Source: Discostella pseudostelligera (taxonomy: Eukaryota > Bacillariophyta > Thalassiosirophyceae > Thalassiosirales > Thalassiosiraceae). Taken from it: a DNA stretch of 35,448 nt. The position numbers and the translations under genes are program-made. Within the stretch, counting starts at the first letter, position 1; each line of letters starts with the position of its first letter. Under the pieces are notes generated by a model, which made no database searches, was not told the DNA's origin, and was given only the letters and a program-made list of their open reading frames with translations. The DNA is taken from NCBI GenBank assembly GCA_036940085.1, contig JALLBK010000209.1:1-35448 (forward strand), given 5' to 3'. Below, in pieces: positions 1-10,300 of this stretch.

Positions 1-80
1 GAGCCAGGAAGGATTGCATTCTCTGCTCCCAACATGGGGGAATCGAAGGAGGGAATATTGTCATCGTTGTCGGACATCAT
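1..80 (-). CDS. possible N-terminal fragment of an acidic protein, runs off left edge
   Basis: On the minus strand an ATG at 80 (followed by a second ATG at 77) opens a frame with no stop to the window edge, giving 26 codons that begin MMSDNDDNIPSFDSPMLG. The composition (Asp/Asn/Ser/Pro) looks like an ordinary protein N-terminus and differs from the repeat-derived His/Gln/Pro translations just to the right. An in-frame TGA lies upstream of the ATG on the minus strand. The fragment is too short to assign a family, and it could be chance. Confidence 0.3.
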   Translation of the reverse strand, partial: MMSDNDDNIPSFDSPMLGAENAILPG

Positions 81-389
81 GTCGACAATATGCAGAGTAT
101 GGCAACGATGGTGATGATAGGGAGATATTTCTCCAAATCATCCTCATCCTCATCATGCATCCTCATGTTGGATCAAAAACTTCACAAGATGTCCTCTGCT
201 TCTTTATCAGTAGTTCAGCATTCATCATTCTAGCCCCTAACCTTCTTCTTCTTGTCAATATTTAGCATTCATCTTCTTGTCAACATTGTTGGTCAGCATT
301 GACCTCCATGCATCATTCTTATCAGCACAACAAACAAAAATATTAGTTGGTATTGGTGGTCCTCCTCCTCTCAGTGTCATTGGGTCATG

Positions 390-818
390 ATTGACACCCA
401 TTCTGAGTGGAATCAGGTGACTGGCACCCAATCTTCAGTCTTCTCAACAGCAGTCTAATTGCTGGGTCCATTCTCAACACACCCATTCTCAGTAGTGTTA
501 TTGTTGGGTGGTCAAAACAACCATTCTCAGCAGTGTAATGGGGTGTAGCCCACTCTCCTTCTCTGTGTAATTGGGTGGCCCACATCCTTCCTCAGTGGAA
601 TTGGCACACATTCTTCCCAGTCCCAGTGGAATAATTGCTGAGTAGTCAACACCAATTCTCACCATACCCATTCTGTGTAGTTGCTGGGTGGTCAACACCC
701 ATTCTTCTCATTGAAATTGAGTTGTCACCCATACCCATTCTCAGTGGTCAGTAGAATTGGGTAATAGTGTTAACACCTCAGTCAGTCCCCAGTGGAATCG
801 GAATTGGGTGGTCATTAT
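390..818. repeat. degenerate minisatellite, block 1
   Basis: About ten imperfect copies of a 30-45 bp unit are present. A typical copy contains ACCCATTCTCAGTGGAAT followed by TTGGGTGGTCAA. The unit is partly self-complementary (ACCCA at one end, TGGGT at the other), so single strands could form hairpins. Copies differ by substitutions and small gaps, which suggests old, diverged amplification. The same unit reappears at 1436-1563. Confidence 0.8.
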
Positions 819-830
819 GATATCCAAGAG

Positions 831-880
831 CACCAGCAGCAGCAGCAACACCACCACCACCACCACCACATCACATCACA
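831..880. repeat. CAG/CAC trinucleotide repeat
   Basis: A run of CAG units passes into CAC units (agcagcagcagcaacaccaccacc and onward), ending in two TCACA copies. It lies at the right border of minisatellite block 1. It is a simple sequence repeat with no coding signal. Confidence 0.85.
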
Positions 881-1435
881 GGACCCAGGATGGGCTGACT
901 ATGCATTTCTCAGCCATAGTACCCTGGTACTAGTACGTGACCAGTAAAAATGAACCGACTTGGGCATTTTCCTGCAGGTACTAGGGTATGGCATGCCCCA
1001 GTCAACATCTTCATGGAATACCATGGTGCTTGATCTGAGTTCATCTGCCCTTCAATACTGCATGTGGCTTCCCGCCATAAACCCAGCCCCAACCTTGGTA
1101 CTAGACTGACTGAACGACATGTGGCAGAAACAGAAACTATACCATACCTGGGTATGGACATTTTCAGTCCACTTAGAGCTTGTTGTATGTGACTGACTGA
1201 CAGAAATCTTCCAAATTTCCATACCAGGATACAAGGCCTTCCAGTCAAGAGGGTGTGTCAGGGGTCCTACCAGCACCAACCACCAATACCAAGTAACACC
1301 TACACACCAATATTGCCACCACCGCCGCCACCACTACATACTTAATGGACTATTTGGAAAACTTCCATCCCTCAGTATTGCACCAACACATATGGTAGAA
1401 AGACTCATCTCACCAATACTAGTAAGATTGAATAT

Positions 1436-1563
1436 TGGATGGTCAGAGGTCAACCACACCCACTCTCCTCAATGGAATTGAGTAGTCAACCACACCCATT
1501 CTCAGTGGTCAGTGGAATTGGGTGGTCAACAGCACCCCATTGGAATTGGAATTGGGTGGTCAA
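1436..1563. repeat. degenerate minisatellite, block 2
   Basis: About four copies of the same unit as at 390-818 are present, with shared words CACCCATTCTCAGTGG and GAATTGGGTGGTCAAC. Like block 1 it is followed directly by a CAG-type microsatellite. The two blocks plus adjoining microsatellites therefore look like a duplicated composite, about 1 kb apart. Confidence 0.75.
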
Positions 1564-1569
1564 CATATC

Positions 1570-1646
1570 CAGCAGCAACAGCAACAGCAACAGCAGGAGC
1601 AGGAGCATGATCATGCTGCAGCTGCCAGTTGCCAGTTGCCAGTTGG
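1570..1646. repeat. CAGCAA/CAGGAG microsatellite and GCCAGTT triplication
   Basis: Positions 1570-1607 are a CAGCAA-type repeat turning into CAGGAG. Positions 1624-1645 contain three tandem copies of GCCAGTT. Frames crossing this stretch translate only to Ser/Asn or Leu runs, so it is taken as non-coding. Confidence 0.75.
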
Positions 1647-1796
1647 ATTTGGAAGACTGATGAGTTGTGTGCACCAGCAGCACCAACACCAACACCTCTA
1701 GCCTCCCCCAGCAGTAGCATCAGTACCAGCACTAGTAGCAGTACCAGGGAGAGAGCAGGACCCAGGACCCCAGCAGCATGATGCAGTTCTTGCCAT

Positions 1797-2160
1797 ACTC
1801 ATACCATATTACTACAACTCCAAATTTGGCTGGTCTTTTAAACAGTCAATGTCTATTCCACTTTTCCACATTGAGACTACAGAGCACAACATCATTTAGG
1901 GAGATGGTGCTCAACTACATAGATGTTAGCCCCTATGTAGCGCTGTGTCTTGAGGGGGAGTTTACACCGCCCTGCTTGATGCGGCAAGTGCAATCTATGT
2001 AAAGGATTACTATCAAAGGATTAGGTCACATAAGTAGTCTGATTGCCCTAATCGGCTCTTCTTAGATGTACTCAAAAATTTCAGTTAACTTTACCATATT
2101 ACTACAACTACTACATGACAGAGAAGTCAGGAGCACACCATCATTTTTAGGAGTCAGCAG
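1797..2160. repeat. diverged direct duplication
   Basis: Two segments (about 1797-1905 and 2065-2160) share an exact TACCATATTACTACAACT and then a related block, GAGCACAACATCATTTAGGGAG in the first against GAGCACACCATCATTTTTAGGAG in the second. The spacer between shared words differs in length, so one copy carries an internal insertion or deletion. Confidence 0.55.
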
Positions 2161-2416
2161 GAGTCAGATGCATCATGAGGATGAGGAGGAAGTGGATGCA
2201 TTCCTGACCAGCAGCACCAGCATGCAGCATTCTTCAACAGAGTCCTCAGCAAGAGCAAACCACACTGTAGTACAGGAATATACTACTGTGGCTGCTAGCA
2301 TTCGTACTAGCATGCTACTCCTTCTTCATCTTACTCCCTGCCCCCTTGCTCACCTCAGCAGGATTGCACCAACTGATCACCAGCAACCACCAGCACCACC
2401 ACAACCCACAACACAA

Positions 2417-2502
2417 CCAGCACCAGCAGCACCAGCACCAGCACCAGCACCAGCACCAGCAGCACCAGCAGCACCAGCATCACCAGCATCACCAGCATCA
2501 GG
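2417..2502. repeat. CAGCAC/CAGCAT microsatellite
   Basis: Roughly 85 bp of nearly pure ACCAGC/CAGCAT hexamer-like repeat. All three forward frames stay open through it and give Ala-Pro, Gln-His or Ser-Thr low-complexity peptides. The long open frame over 2066-2560 owes its length to this repeat and is not taken as a gene. Confidence 0.9.
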
Positions 2503-2764
2503 ATGCTGTCATCATCATAGTCAGGAGGAGTCAGGTGCACACCAAGACAGAGAGGATTAGGAGTAAGGAAGAATAAGGAGGACTAAGGAGCAAGGAGCAG
2601 GATCATAAGAATGATCATGCTAATTAAGCATGGAGCCCAACCAGCAGCAGCATGTAGTCGCAGCCGCGTGTAGTAGGGATAGGGATCATTCAGCACCAGA
2701 AAGCACTAGCAATGCTCTTCCTCAGCACTTGTCAGCACTCAACCTTAACACAGCCAACAGCCAC

Positions 2765-3573
2765 TCATGTCTCCAACACATCATCCTCATGATGTCACAT
2801 GTCACCAAGAACATCAGGAAAATATCCTCTGCTGCTTGTTATTGTACTTGTACTAGGATACACTTCTGTTCTTGACTTCTTGTCAGCTTCTTCTCAATGC
2901 AGCTGCAATAAGAAAAAGCAATGTTGTTTTTAGTGGTTCATCACACTCCTAGTCTGCTAGCTAAGGTGCAACATAACAAGATCAGGAGTGATACAAGCTA
3001 GTACTAATTGTCTTCTTCTACTAGTACTACTAGTAGTAGACTAGACGATAGCAGAATATTCTTTGTTTCACCAAGAATGCAATGTGCTTGGTGCAAGTGC
3101 TGGTGAGCATGACATGCTGCAACAAAACCACAAGCAGTGGTAAGAAGCTGCTCCTGCTGACTGCTGGTCAAGATACTAGGATGCAAGTAGCTCCTGATAA
3201 AGGTAGAGAGCCTAGACAAGGAAGATGCTAAAAATACAAGAAGAAGATGAGACTATTTTAGCTCCTAGGAGTAGTATGCTGGTGACTGGTGAGAAAAAAA
3301 AGGTTCCTGCAGCAGCATGCTGATTCATCATGACACCACCACCAACACCACACTCATACCTTGTCATGCCTCATGTCTCCATCATCACATCTTGTCCCAC
3401 ATCATCCTTGTCATGTCACCAACCCTTCTTGTTGCTTCTTCACCAGCAATAATCGTGTTGTCATCCCACTCACTCATGGTCTTGACTTGACTTCTTGTCA
3501 GTTCCTCTTTCCATGCTGGAGCTGCAGCAAACAACAAATGCTCTGTTTGTGGTGCTGGTTCATGCTGATAGTA
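2765..3573. repeat. diverged segmental duplication (two copies about 600 bp apart)
   Basis: The segment at 2765-2950 recurs in diverged form at 3369-3573. Both begin CATGTCTCCA, pass through catcatcct and tgtcatgtcacc-like words, then CTTGACTTCTTGTCAG, then a GCAGCTGCA/GGAGCTGCAGC block and an AGTGGTTCAT/GCTGGTTCATG block, in the same order. A third, weaker relative (CCTCTGCTTCTT, then CTTCTTGTCAA) lies near 190-290. This is a local, decayed repeat family without recognisable transposon ends. Confidence 0.55.
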
Positions 3574-4136
3574 GTGTGGTTTATAATGAAAGGAGATGAA
3601 GGTAAGGCATCATGTGGTGGTTCTCACCAGCATGTAGTAGTACTAGGTAGTAAGCACCACCACTCCAACTCCAGGAGCAAGTACTAAGACTAAGGACCCT
3701 ACTGCCTACTACTCAGACAAAGCAGCACCAGCAGTAGCGCACTAGATGTAGGAGGAGCCAGGAGCCAGCCGCTCAGCAGGAGGCTGCTGCTGGAGCGTCG
3801 AGCTTCGTCCTCTTTCTCACCAACACAAAGTGCCGCTGCAAACCTCCTCCAGGTGCACATCACCAGTGTAGGTGCAAAAACTAGATATCACAGGGAACCT
3901 ATTGTGGAGCAGCATGCATCACTTCCTCCACAATCAATCACAAGATCATTCAACTCCCAGCAGCAAGCAGTGACCACTACCAGCACTTCCCGCCCCACTG
4001 TTACCTACCAGTTACCCTGTACATGTCCGGACGACGGCCAGGTGGTGCTTTGCGGTCCGACATTTATGGTCATTGCATAGTACGCAAAACTCCGGAGTTC
4101 TGGTTTTTGTAGGAGTTCCAACGCAAGCAGTCATTT

Positions 4137-4151
4137 ATTGTGACTCACAAT
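4137..4151. promoter_or_regulatory. 15-bp palindrome with a TGACTCA (AP-1/GCN4-type) core
   Basis: ATTGTGACTCACAAT is a perfect palindrome around its central C, and TGACTCA at 4141-4147 is the classic half-site pair bound by bZIP factors. It lies about 160 nt upstream of the ATG of the giant DUF1800-DUF1501 gene. Diatoms encode many bZIP proteins. The site is seen; its function is inferred. Confidence 0.4.
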
Positions 4152-4275
4152 GACTTCTCTGGTAGAAGTAAAATGACTTCTTTCAGTGGACAAGGCAGGC
4201 GGATGGAATGCATGAAGGAAGGGCAAAGGCGGCGGCCTGCGTCGAGGGCATCAGCATAAAAACTCACCGCCAACC

Positions 4276-4299
4276 ATGACGCCGTTGAGCACCCTATGA
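4276..4299 (+). other. short upstream ORF in the leader of the giant gene
   Basis: ATG at 4276 opens a 7-codon frame (MTPLSTL) ending in TGA at 4297-4299. A further ATG at 4296 overlaps that stop and opens a frame that overlaps the main start at 4309 in another register. If the transcript start lies upstream, both would reduce initiation at 4309. If transcription starts later, they are irrelevant. Confidence 0.3.
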
Positions 4300-4308
4300 A
4301 TATGAAGC

Positions 4309-7300
4309 ATGGCCCGCCCATCATCATCCGTGAACATGATATCCATCTTATCATCCCCGCTACTCTTCGCAACGCTGTCATCGGCAGCTATCTTCTTCGA
4401 TCCGTCCGCCGAGAAGTATTCCTGTGTGAACGACGACGGCTCGACTTTGGCACCCGGCGTTCCGCTCTATTTGACCGATGTCGACACCCGAGCCTCCGAT
4501 CAGACCATCCTCCTGAAGCCCATCAAGCCCGACACCGTAATAGTGGGGGGAGATGAAGATGGCACCACGTCGATGTGCACCCTCCACAGATGGACGATGC
4601 CACTCGAAGACAAGTTGGATAAGAAGGGGTACTACTTCCCCCTGGGACGGAGCTCTCCCCATCTACCCGCAGAAGTCATCGGCAATACCACCGGCTCCAT
4701 TGGGGATTGGTCCCGTCCTCCCGGCCGCGCATCCCATTCCACCGAATACAAGTTCTTATGTGGCGAGGCTAGCAATTCCGGTTCGAATTTCGCAGCCGGG
4801 GAATATCTATGCGAGGTGACACTCCCCGCCACGTCGCAACGCAATGCCACCGATCCCAAGGTTATGGATCAAATTGATGTTCCGTACTTCCTCACATACT
4901 ACCAGCGCACCATGACCGTACGGAATGAATTATCAAGATTTCTACAACAGAATACATTTGGACCAACCAAGTCCGAATTAGACACCTTGGAGGCCAAGTT
5001 TACGGAGTTGCGCAGTGCCGGCTCTAATGTCACCTACGCCGCTGCCATGGCCAAGGTACAACGAGATTGGATAGTCGATCAAATGGATCCCACTACCTTT
5101 ACTTCTGGGGAATTTTCAAGTCTACGTGCCTACTGGAGACGACGATTAAATCCACGTGCCGAGGAGACATATCGAATCGGTGAATCTGGTCCCCACCCCT
5201 GTGAAAAGCACAGTCGATGGCGAAAATTTGCCTTCACCAACTACGATGTCCAGAATGCCAAGTCGTTACGATGGGGAAATATGGAGGTGGGGGGGAAGTA
5301 TCAAACGCAGCAGGGTCATCGGATTACTGTAGAGACGGTGACGTATTATGCAACGGAGGAGGTGCCAGCCCCATCTCCGAGTAGTAATGTAACGACGGAG
5401 ACACTAGCGCCTTCTCCGATTAGTAATGTTACGACGGAGACACCGGCCCCTTCTCCGGGTAGTAATGTCACGACGGAGTCTCGAACTCTGCAAGGGCAAG
5501 GAAATGGCAATGTGAGTGTTGTTGTATTTTTCATTTCCAATTTTTTGAGGCCTCACTCTCTCTAGCGAGAAATATTAGATGCTATACTCATGCCTTTGTT
5601 CATCCCATCCATGTCCATTGACTCTATCATCATATTTTTAGACCCCTGCACTGTCCCTTAACAACCTGCTCATCCTAGGCGACATGGAGAGCGCTGACCA
5701 GACTGCACTTTTTGACCAATGGCCAGGTCAATGCGCTCGTACCGTCGTTCTCGCATCGGCAACTCCTGACTACGTCTACTCCGGAACCAAAAGTCTTCGC
5801 TTCGCGGGTGGGAAGAAGTGCTTCTTTTATCGACCCTTGGCTCCTGCATGTGGATCGAATCGTATCGTCGACCCCATCAAAGCGGGGGATACCCTACTCA
5901 TTACCATGAAGGTCTTGACCGATACACCAGGGCAGATCTTCCAAATGTATACTGCGCTCAGCCATGCCGATAAAGGTCAGAGTCCGTGGGCTACCCCCGA
6001 AGATGATTCCTACATGGTTTCGCGGACATTGGTTTCCAATGCCAATGAATGGGTGACCGTCGAGGCATTGCACAAGGTTGGAGATGATTGGAAGTATCGT
6101 GGTAAATATCTCCATCCAGTGGGATGTAATGATTTCCATCTTCGGTTTCGTTTGGTCGATTCGGTGGCGAGCTTCTATTTGGATGATGTGACGGTTACCA
6201 AGACGGCATCGTTGGGCATCGCAGATGCAAGCATTACCAACGCTACCGACTTCTCCGTACCCACGTCAGGATTCATCATCAATCCCAACTTTGTTTACTC
6301 TCATCAATACTGGCAGAATGCACCTGCTGCCGGATATCTCCGCAAGGATGCAGAGCTCAATCGTGATGTGATGGTGTTGAGGCATAATTCCACCTTAAGT
6401 CAGAATGTCCTGAAGCAAGTTGTCCCTGGCAAGACATACAATCGATACCGATTTCTCATCAAGCTTTCCAATGTCGATTCCATTAACCTTGGTATTACCC
6501 TTCGAATGAAGTTCAGCAACAAGGATATACAACATGGGCCGTGCTCCCGACCCGTCTGTAACTTCCAAGTACGTTTACTGAACACCACAGTGACGCGTGG
6601 TGACGGAGGCTGGCAGGAGATGGTCACAGATGAGTTTGAAATGTTTGGTAATTTCACGGAGTGGGACGGGTCTGTCGACTTCATTATGTTCCAGGCGTTT
6701 ACTGAAAATATGGATCCGGCGGGGGAATACAGTATCGCCGGGTTTGAAGAAGTGGGTGCGGATTACACCGATGCTCCATCAATGAGTGTAGCTCCCTCGG
6801 CAAGTCCCACTAATTTGGAAAAGGAACATGTTGCATACATTGTGAGGTATGCCGGAGAGATAAGGACTGTGATTAAGTATCCATTTCAAATCGACAACGA
6901 TGGTACGATCTTGCCAATGGACGGGACAGAGGAGTATGAGCTCTGCGAAGTAGACGAGGTCGAAGGACGTAAAGCTGAGGTAAGCGGAAATCTGTTGTTG
7001 TGCACTGTTTTAGGGAATCTTCATGATGAAACTTAACTTGTCTCAATTCCCTTATTGCTGTCTGATTCAACAGTTCCCAGATAGGATGAACTTTTTCATA
7101 GACAGAGAGTGTAAGGCCATCCGACACGGCAACCCAACTGTTAACCTTGATCCAAACTTTGTAAACATGACCGATCTGTACCTTCTTGATTTATCCGAAA
7201 TGAATGACACTTCGGTCTCACCGATCAATGTTAATCAGACTTTTGGAGGTGATTGGCTTTTAAAGTCTGCCGTGCAAGACGATGCTTGTGCAGCCTTCCC

Positions 7301-10300
7301 TACCCCGTACGATAACGATTATCGGGGTGCTGATCCTCGAAATCCTCAAGATATCCCAACGAGATTTACACCGGACAAGCCCGTCTTCGCCAAGCTCCCC
7401 GACGATACGTACGCCTTGTTTGACAGTCGATTGATTCTCCATGGGAATACTGTCGAGAACCCCATCATCGACGGAGGTGGCAATGCTGTACTGCGTTCCA
7501 CATTGCGGACGAACCGTGATGGTTTCAAGACGATGCAGTTCCCTTGGGACGAGGAATACTACGTGTACAACGATCACAACATTGCGTTATGTTCCAATGA
7601 GCAGCCTAATTTCATCAACCAGGACAATTGCGTCTTGAGCTATGAGGAAAATGTGTGTGTTAAGGAATATATTGAAACTGGCAACTCATTAGTGGATGTT
7701 GAGCTCGTTATTACGTTTGACGACGAGACTCTGGCGAAATTGCACAACGTCACTCTGTGGAGTACCGCTAGGTCTGTTCTAAATGTCACAAGATACATCT
7801 ACGCGCTTGATAACTTGCGCTGGGACGACTCGATCCTTGATGGCAACGTTACTTTGCCATGTGTTCGTGAGAATCCCGTATCGCGATGGATTCCACGCCC
7901 TGATCTTAACGGCAGTGATTGCACCAACAGCCTAACGGATCGGTCCAAAATCGCTCTTGTTGAAGCGTTGGAAAGCAGCAATGATGAAAATCCACACATT
8001 CGAGATATATATCTTTGGAATGATGCGGTTGAGGATGGGTGCGATGAGGTGGATTATGATAAATATGGGATGTTGATCATGACAGAGTTGGAGGGGTGTT
8101 GGGAGAACGTACATCCTGATTTCATGTAAGATTTGCTGGTCAAGGAACTGTGCGCCTTGTAAAACTGGATGCTGCGCTAACCAAGTCTTGTTTTGCCCCG
8201 ATACAAATAAAAATTCCAGGTCGATTTATGATTTCACAGGATACGTGGCAAACCATCCAGCCCCCAACGTCACCTATATTACTAACTGGACCGCGATCGG
8301 AGTTATGCAGTACCCAGACAATCATCCTGCGTCTTTCTTTGAAAAACTCAAGTCTACAGCTGACATGATCATTCCAATTGAGCGGTATACATATGCGAGC
8401 ACGTCTCGTGTCAACCAAGGAGCGCGGTATGGCGATTCGATCGTCCTTGATCAGTTCGCAGAGCAGTTGAGGTTGAACACCAATCCTACACTACTCAAGG
8501 CCATCGCTACGGATATTGCGAAACTGACTTTGTCAAACAAGGTAGCCACGAATCGTGGCGGGGGGACACTGGTTTGTGGTAGTCCGAATGAGGTCGCTCC
8601 AGATCCGTCCTTAGATGACTATTTTGATGTCATCAATCGGGACTTAGATTGCATTGGCTGCATGAATTCGTATGGGGATTATTCTAAACAGAAGGCAACT
8701 GTTTGGGCAATGAATGCGTTGGATGGCGAGGATCAATTTTGTCAGAGGATGGCGTGGAGTTTGTATGAACTTCTCAACGTTGGTAATTATCCTTCTGTGT
8801 CGATGATATTGATTCAACATATTTATCTATTCTAACACTATTCACTATTTCATTCCTCACTTGACAAAGGTGCTGCGTCGAACCCAGACAATACCGAGTC
8901 AAACTTATACACCTATGATATAATGATCCGCCATTGCTTCGGAAACTACTTTGACATCCTCAAGGAAATGACTTACAGTCCAAAAATGGGAGAGCAATTC
9001 AGCTTCGTTGATAGTACGTCTACTCGCATCTCGTGGGACACATCTGGGAGATTGGTCTTCCCCGATGAAAATTATGGTCGCGAGATCATGCAGCTCTACA
9101 CCATCGGATTGCACGAGCTCAACCCTGATGGAACTGAATTGCGTGACCCGTTTGGTCGGGTGACACAAACCTATACCAATTTGGACATTATGAGTAATGC
9201 ACGGGTCATGACCGGATTTTCTTTTACTGCCCGCCGCGGCAACATCGAGGAGTTGTTCCGGTCCCCAAAGTCAAGACAGGACCCTCTCCGGATCGAAGTT
9301 GATAAGCATGACTTCTTCCCCAAAAGTTCTGTTGACGGGAATTGGATTGGCGACCGCTACCCACTCTGTGTTGATTTGCCCAAGTACCATTTCTTGAAGT
9401 TGGGTGCGAAGTTTGTTTTTAGAGGAGGAGCAAGTATACCGACGCTTCAGTACAACCCCCCTCATTGGCATCATGATGAATCCATCAAGAGGTTTGTCTT
9501 GTCGCCGGGCTCAGCTCTCTATAGCGCATTATGTAATCCAGGAAACGATGGTACATGTAACTTCGCCAACACGATAGTGCTTGATTCCAACCTTTCCTGC
9601 TTCGGCAAGGAGTGCCGTGTGGATGATTTGCAGGTGGTACAAGTTGCACCTGGTGCATTTTATGAATATGTCCGCCATCCCTGTGTAGGTTTATCATTCT
9701 ACAATAACCCAAAGAAGGTTATTACAGGATTCGCACCGTGGGTCAAGGAGGTTGGTCGTAGGCACACTCATGCCATGTGTGCTGATCCAAGAACTGCCGT
9801 CGCCGCTAGATCCTGTTGCAATAGCGAAACGGTGCGACTTTGTATTCCCATAGATTTTGTGCCCCATCTCCTTGGTTCCCCTCTCACCTTGTACCATTTT
9901 GTCCGCCTAACAGAACCTCTTGCTCCACCCGGACAAGGCTGAATACAATTATGATTTCGAGTACCACGGTGAACGGGTAACGCTTCAGACGAGCGTGAAC
10001 CAATGCGCTGCAGCCAACGGCACTGTGTGCGATCCTATTGCCCTGAAAGCAGACAATCCCCTCGTCAATATTCGACCGGTGTACAACTACCCATATCCGA
10101 CAAGAAATACCTTCTTCTGGACAGACGCAGACTGTTCTCAGTCAGTGAAAGTCAAGGGCGACGGGATGATGTAAGTTCCAAGATTGCTGGAGTTTGTAAC
10201 TTTCATGCGTTCAACCTCAAAAATGACGATTTTATTTTTATGAATACAGAGCTATAATTCATCAACCCTCAGTAAATCCTTGGTTCTCTGATAACACGTG

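Larger units (their letters stand above)
81..4308. other. repeat-rich intergenic region with no supportable gene
   Basis: I find no convincing gene here. The open frames are short and translate simple repeats (Gln, His, Ala-Pro, Ser-Asn) or have no family resemblance. The region holds a degenerate minisatellite in two blocks, CAG/CAC/CAA microsatellites, diverged duplications of 100-200 bp, and many ACTAGT/GTACTAG-like words. The last 250 bp before 4309 lose the repeats and contain a bZIP-like palindrome and upstream ATGs, and so look like promoter and leader of the giant gene. Confidence 0.7.

Noticed and set aside
910..1279. Two overlapping minus-strand frames (112 and 75 codons) that might be a transposon relict
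   Set aside because: The frames overlap in different registers, neither shows a reverse transcriptase, integrase or transposase motif, and the surrounding DNA is repeat.
2066..2560. 164-codon forward open frame
   Set aside because: Its length comes from the CAGCAC repeat, which is open in every forward frame. The product is Pro-Ala and Gln low complexity with no conserved part.
3361..3687. 108-codon forward frame with several Cys and Trp
   Set aside because: It overlies the diverged duplication. The related copy at 2765-2950 does not keep the frame, so it is probably not coding.
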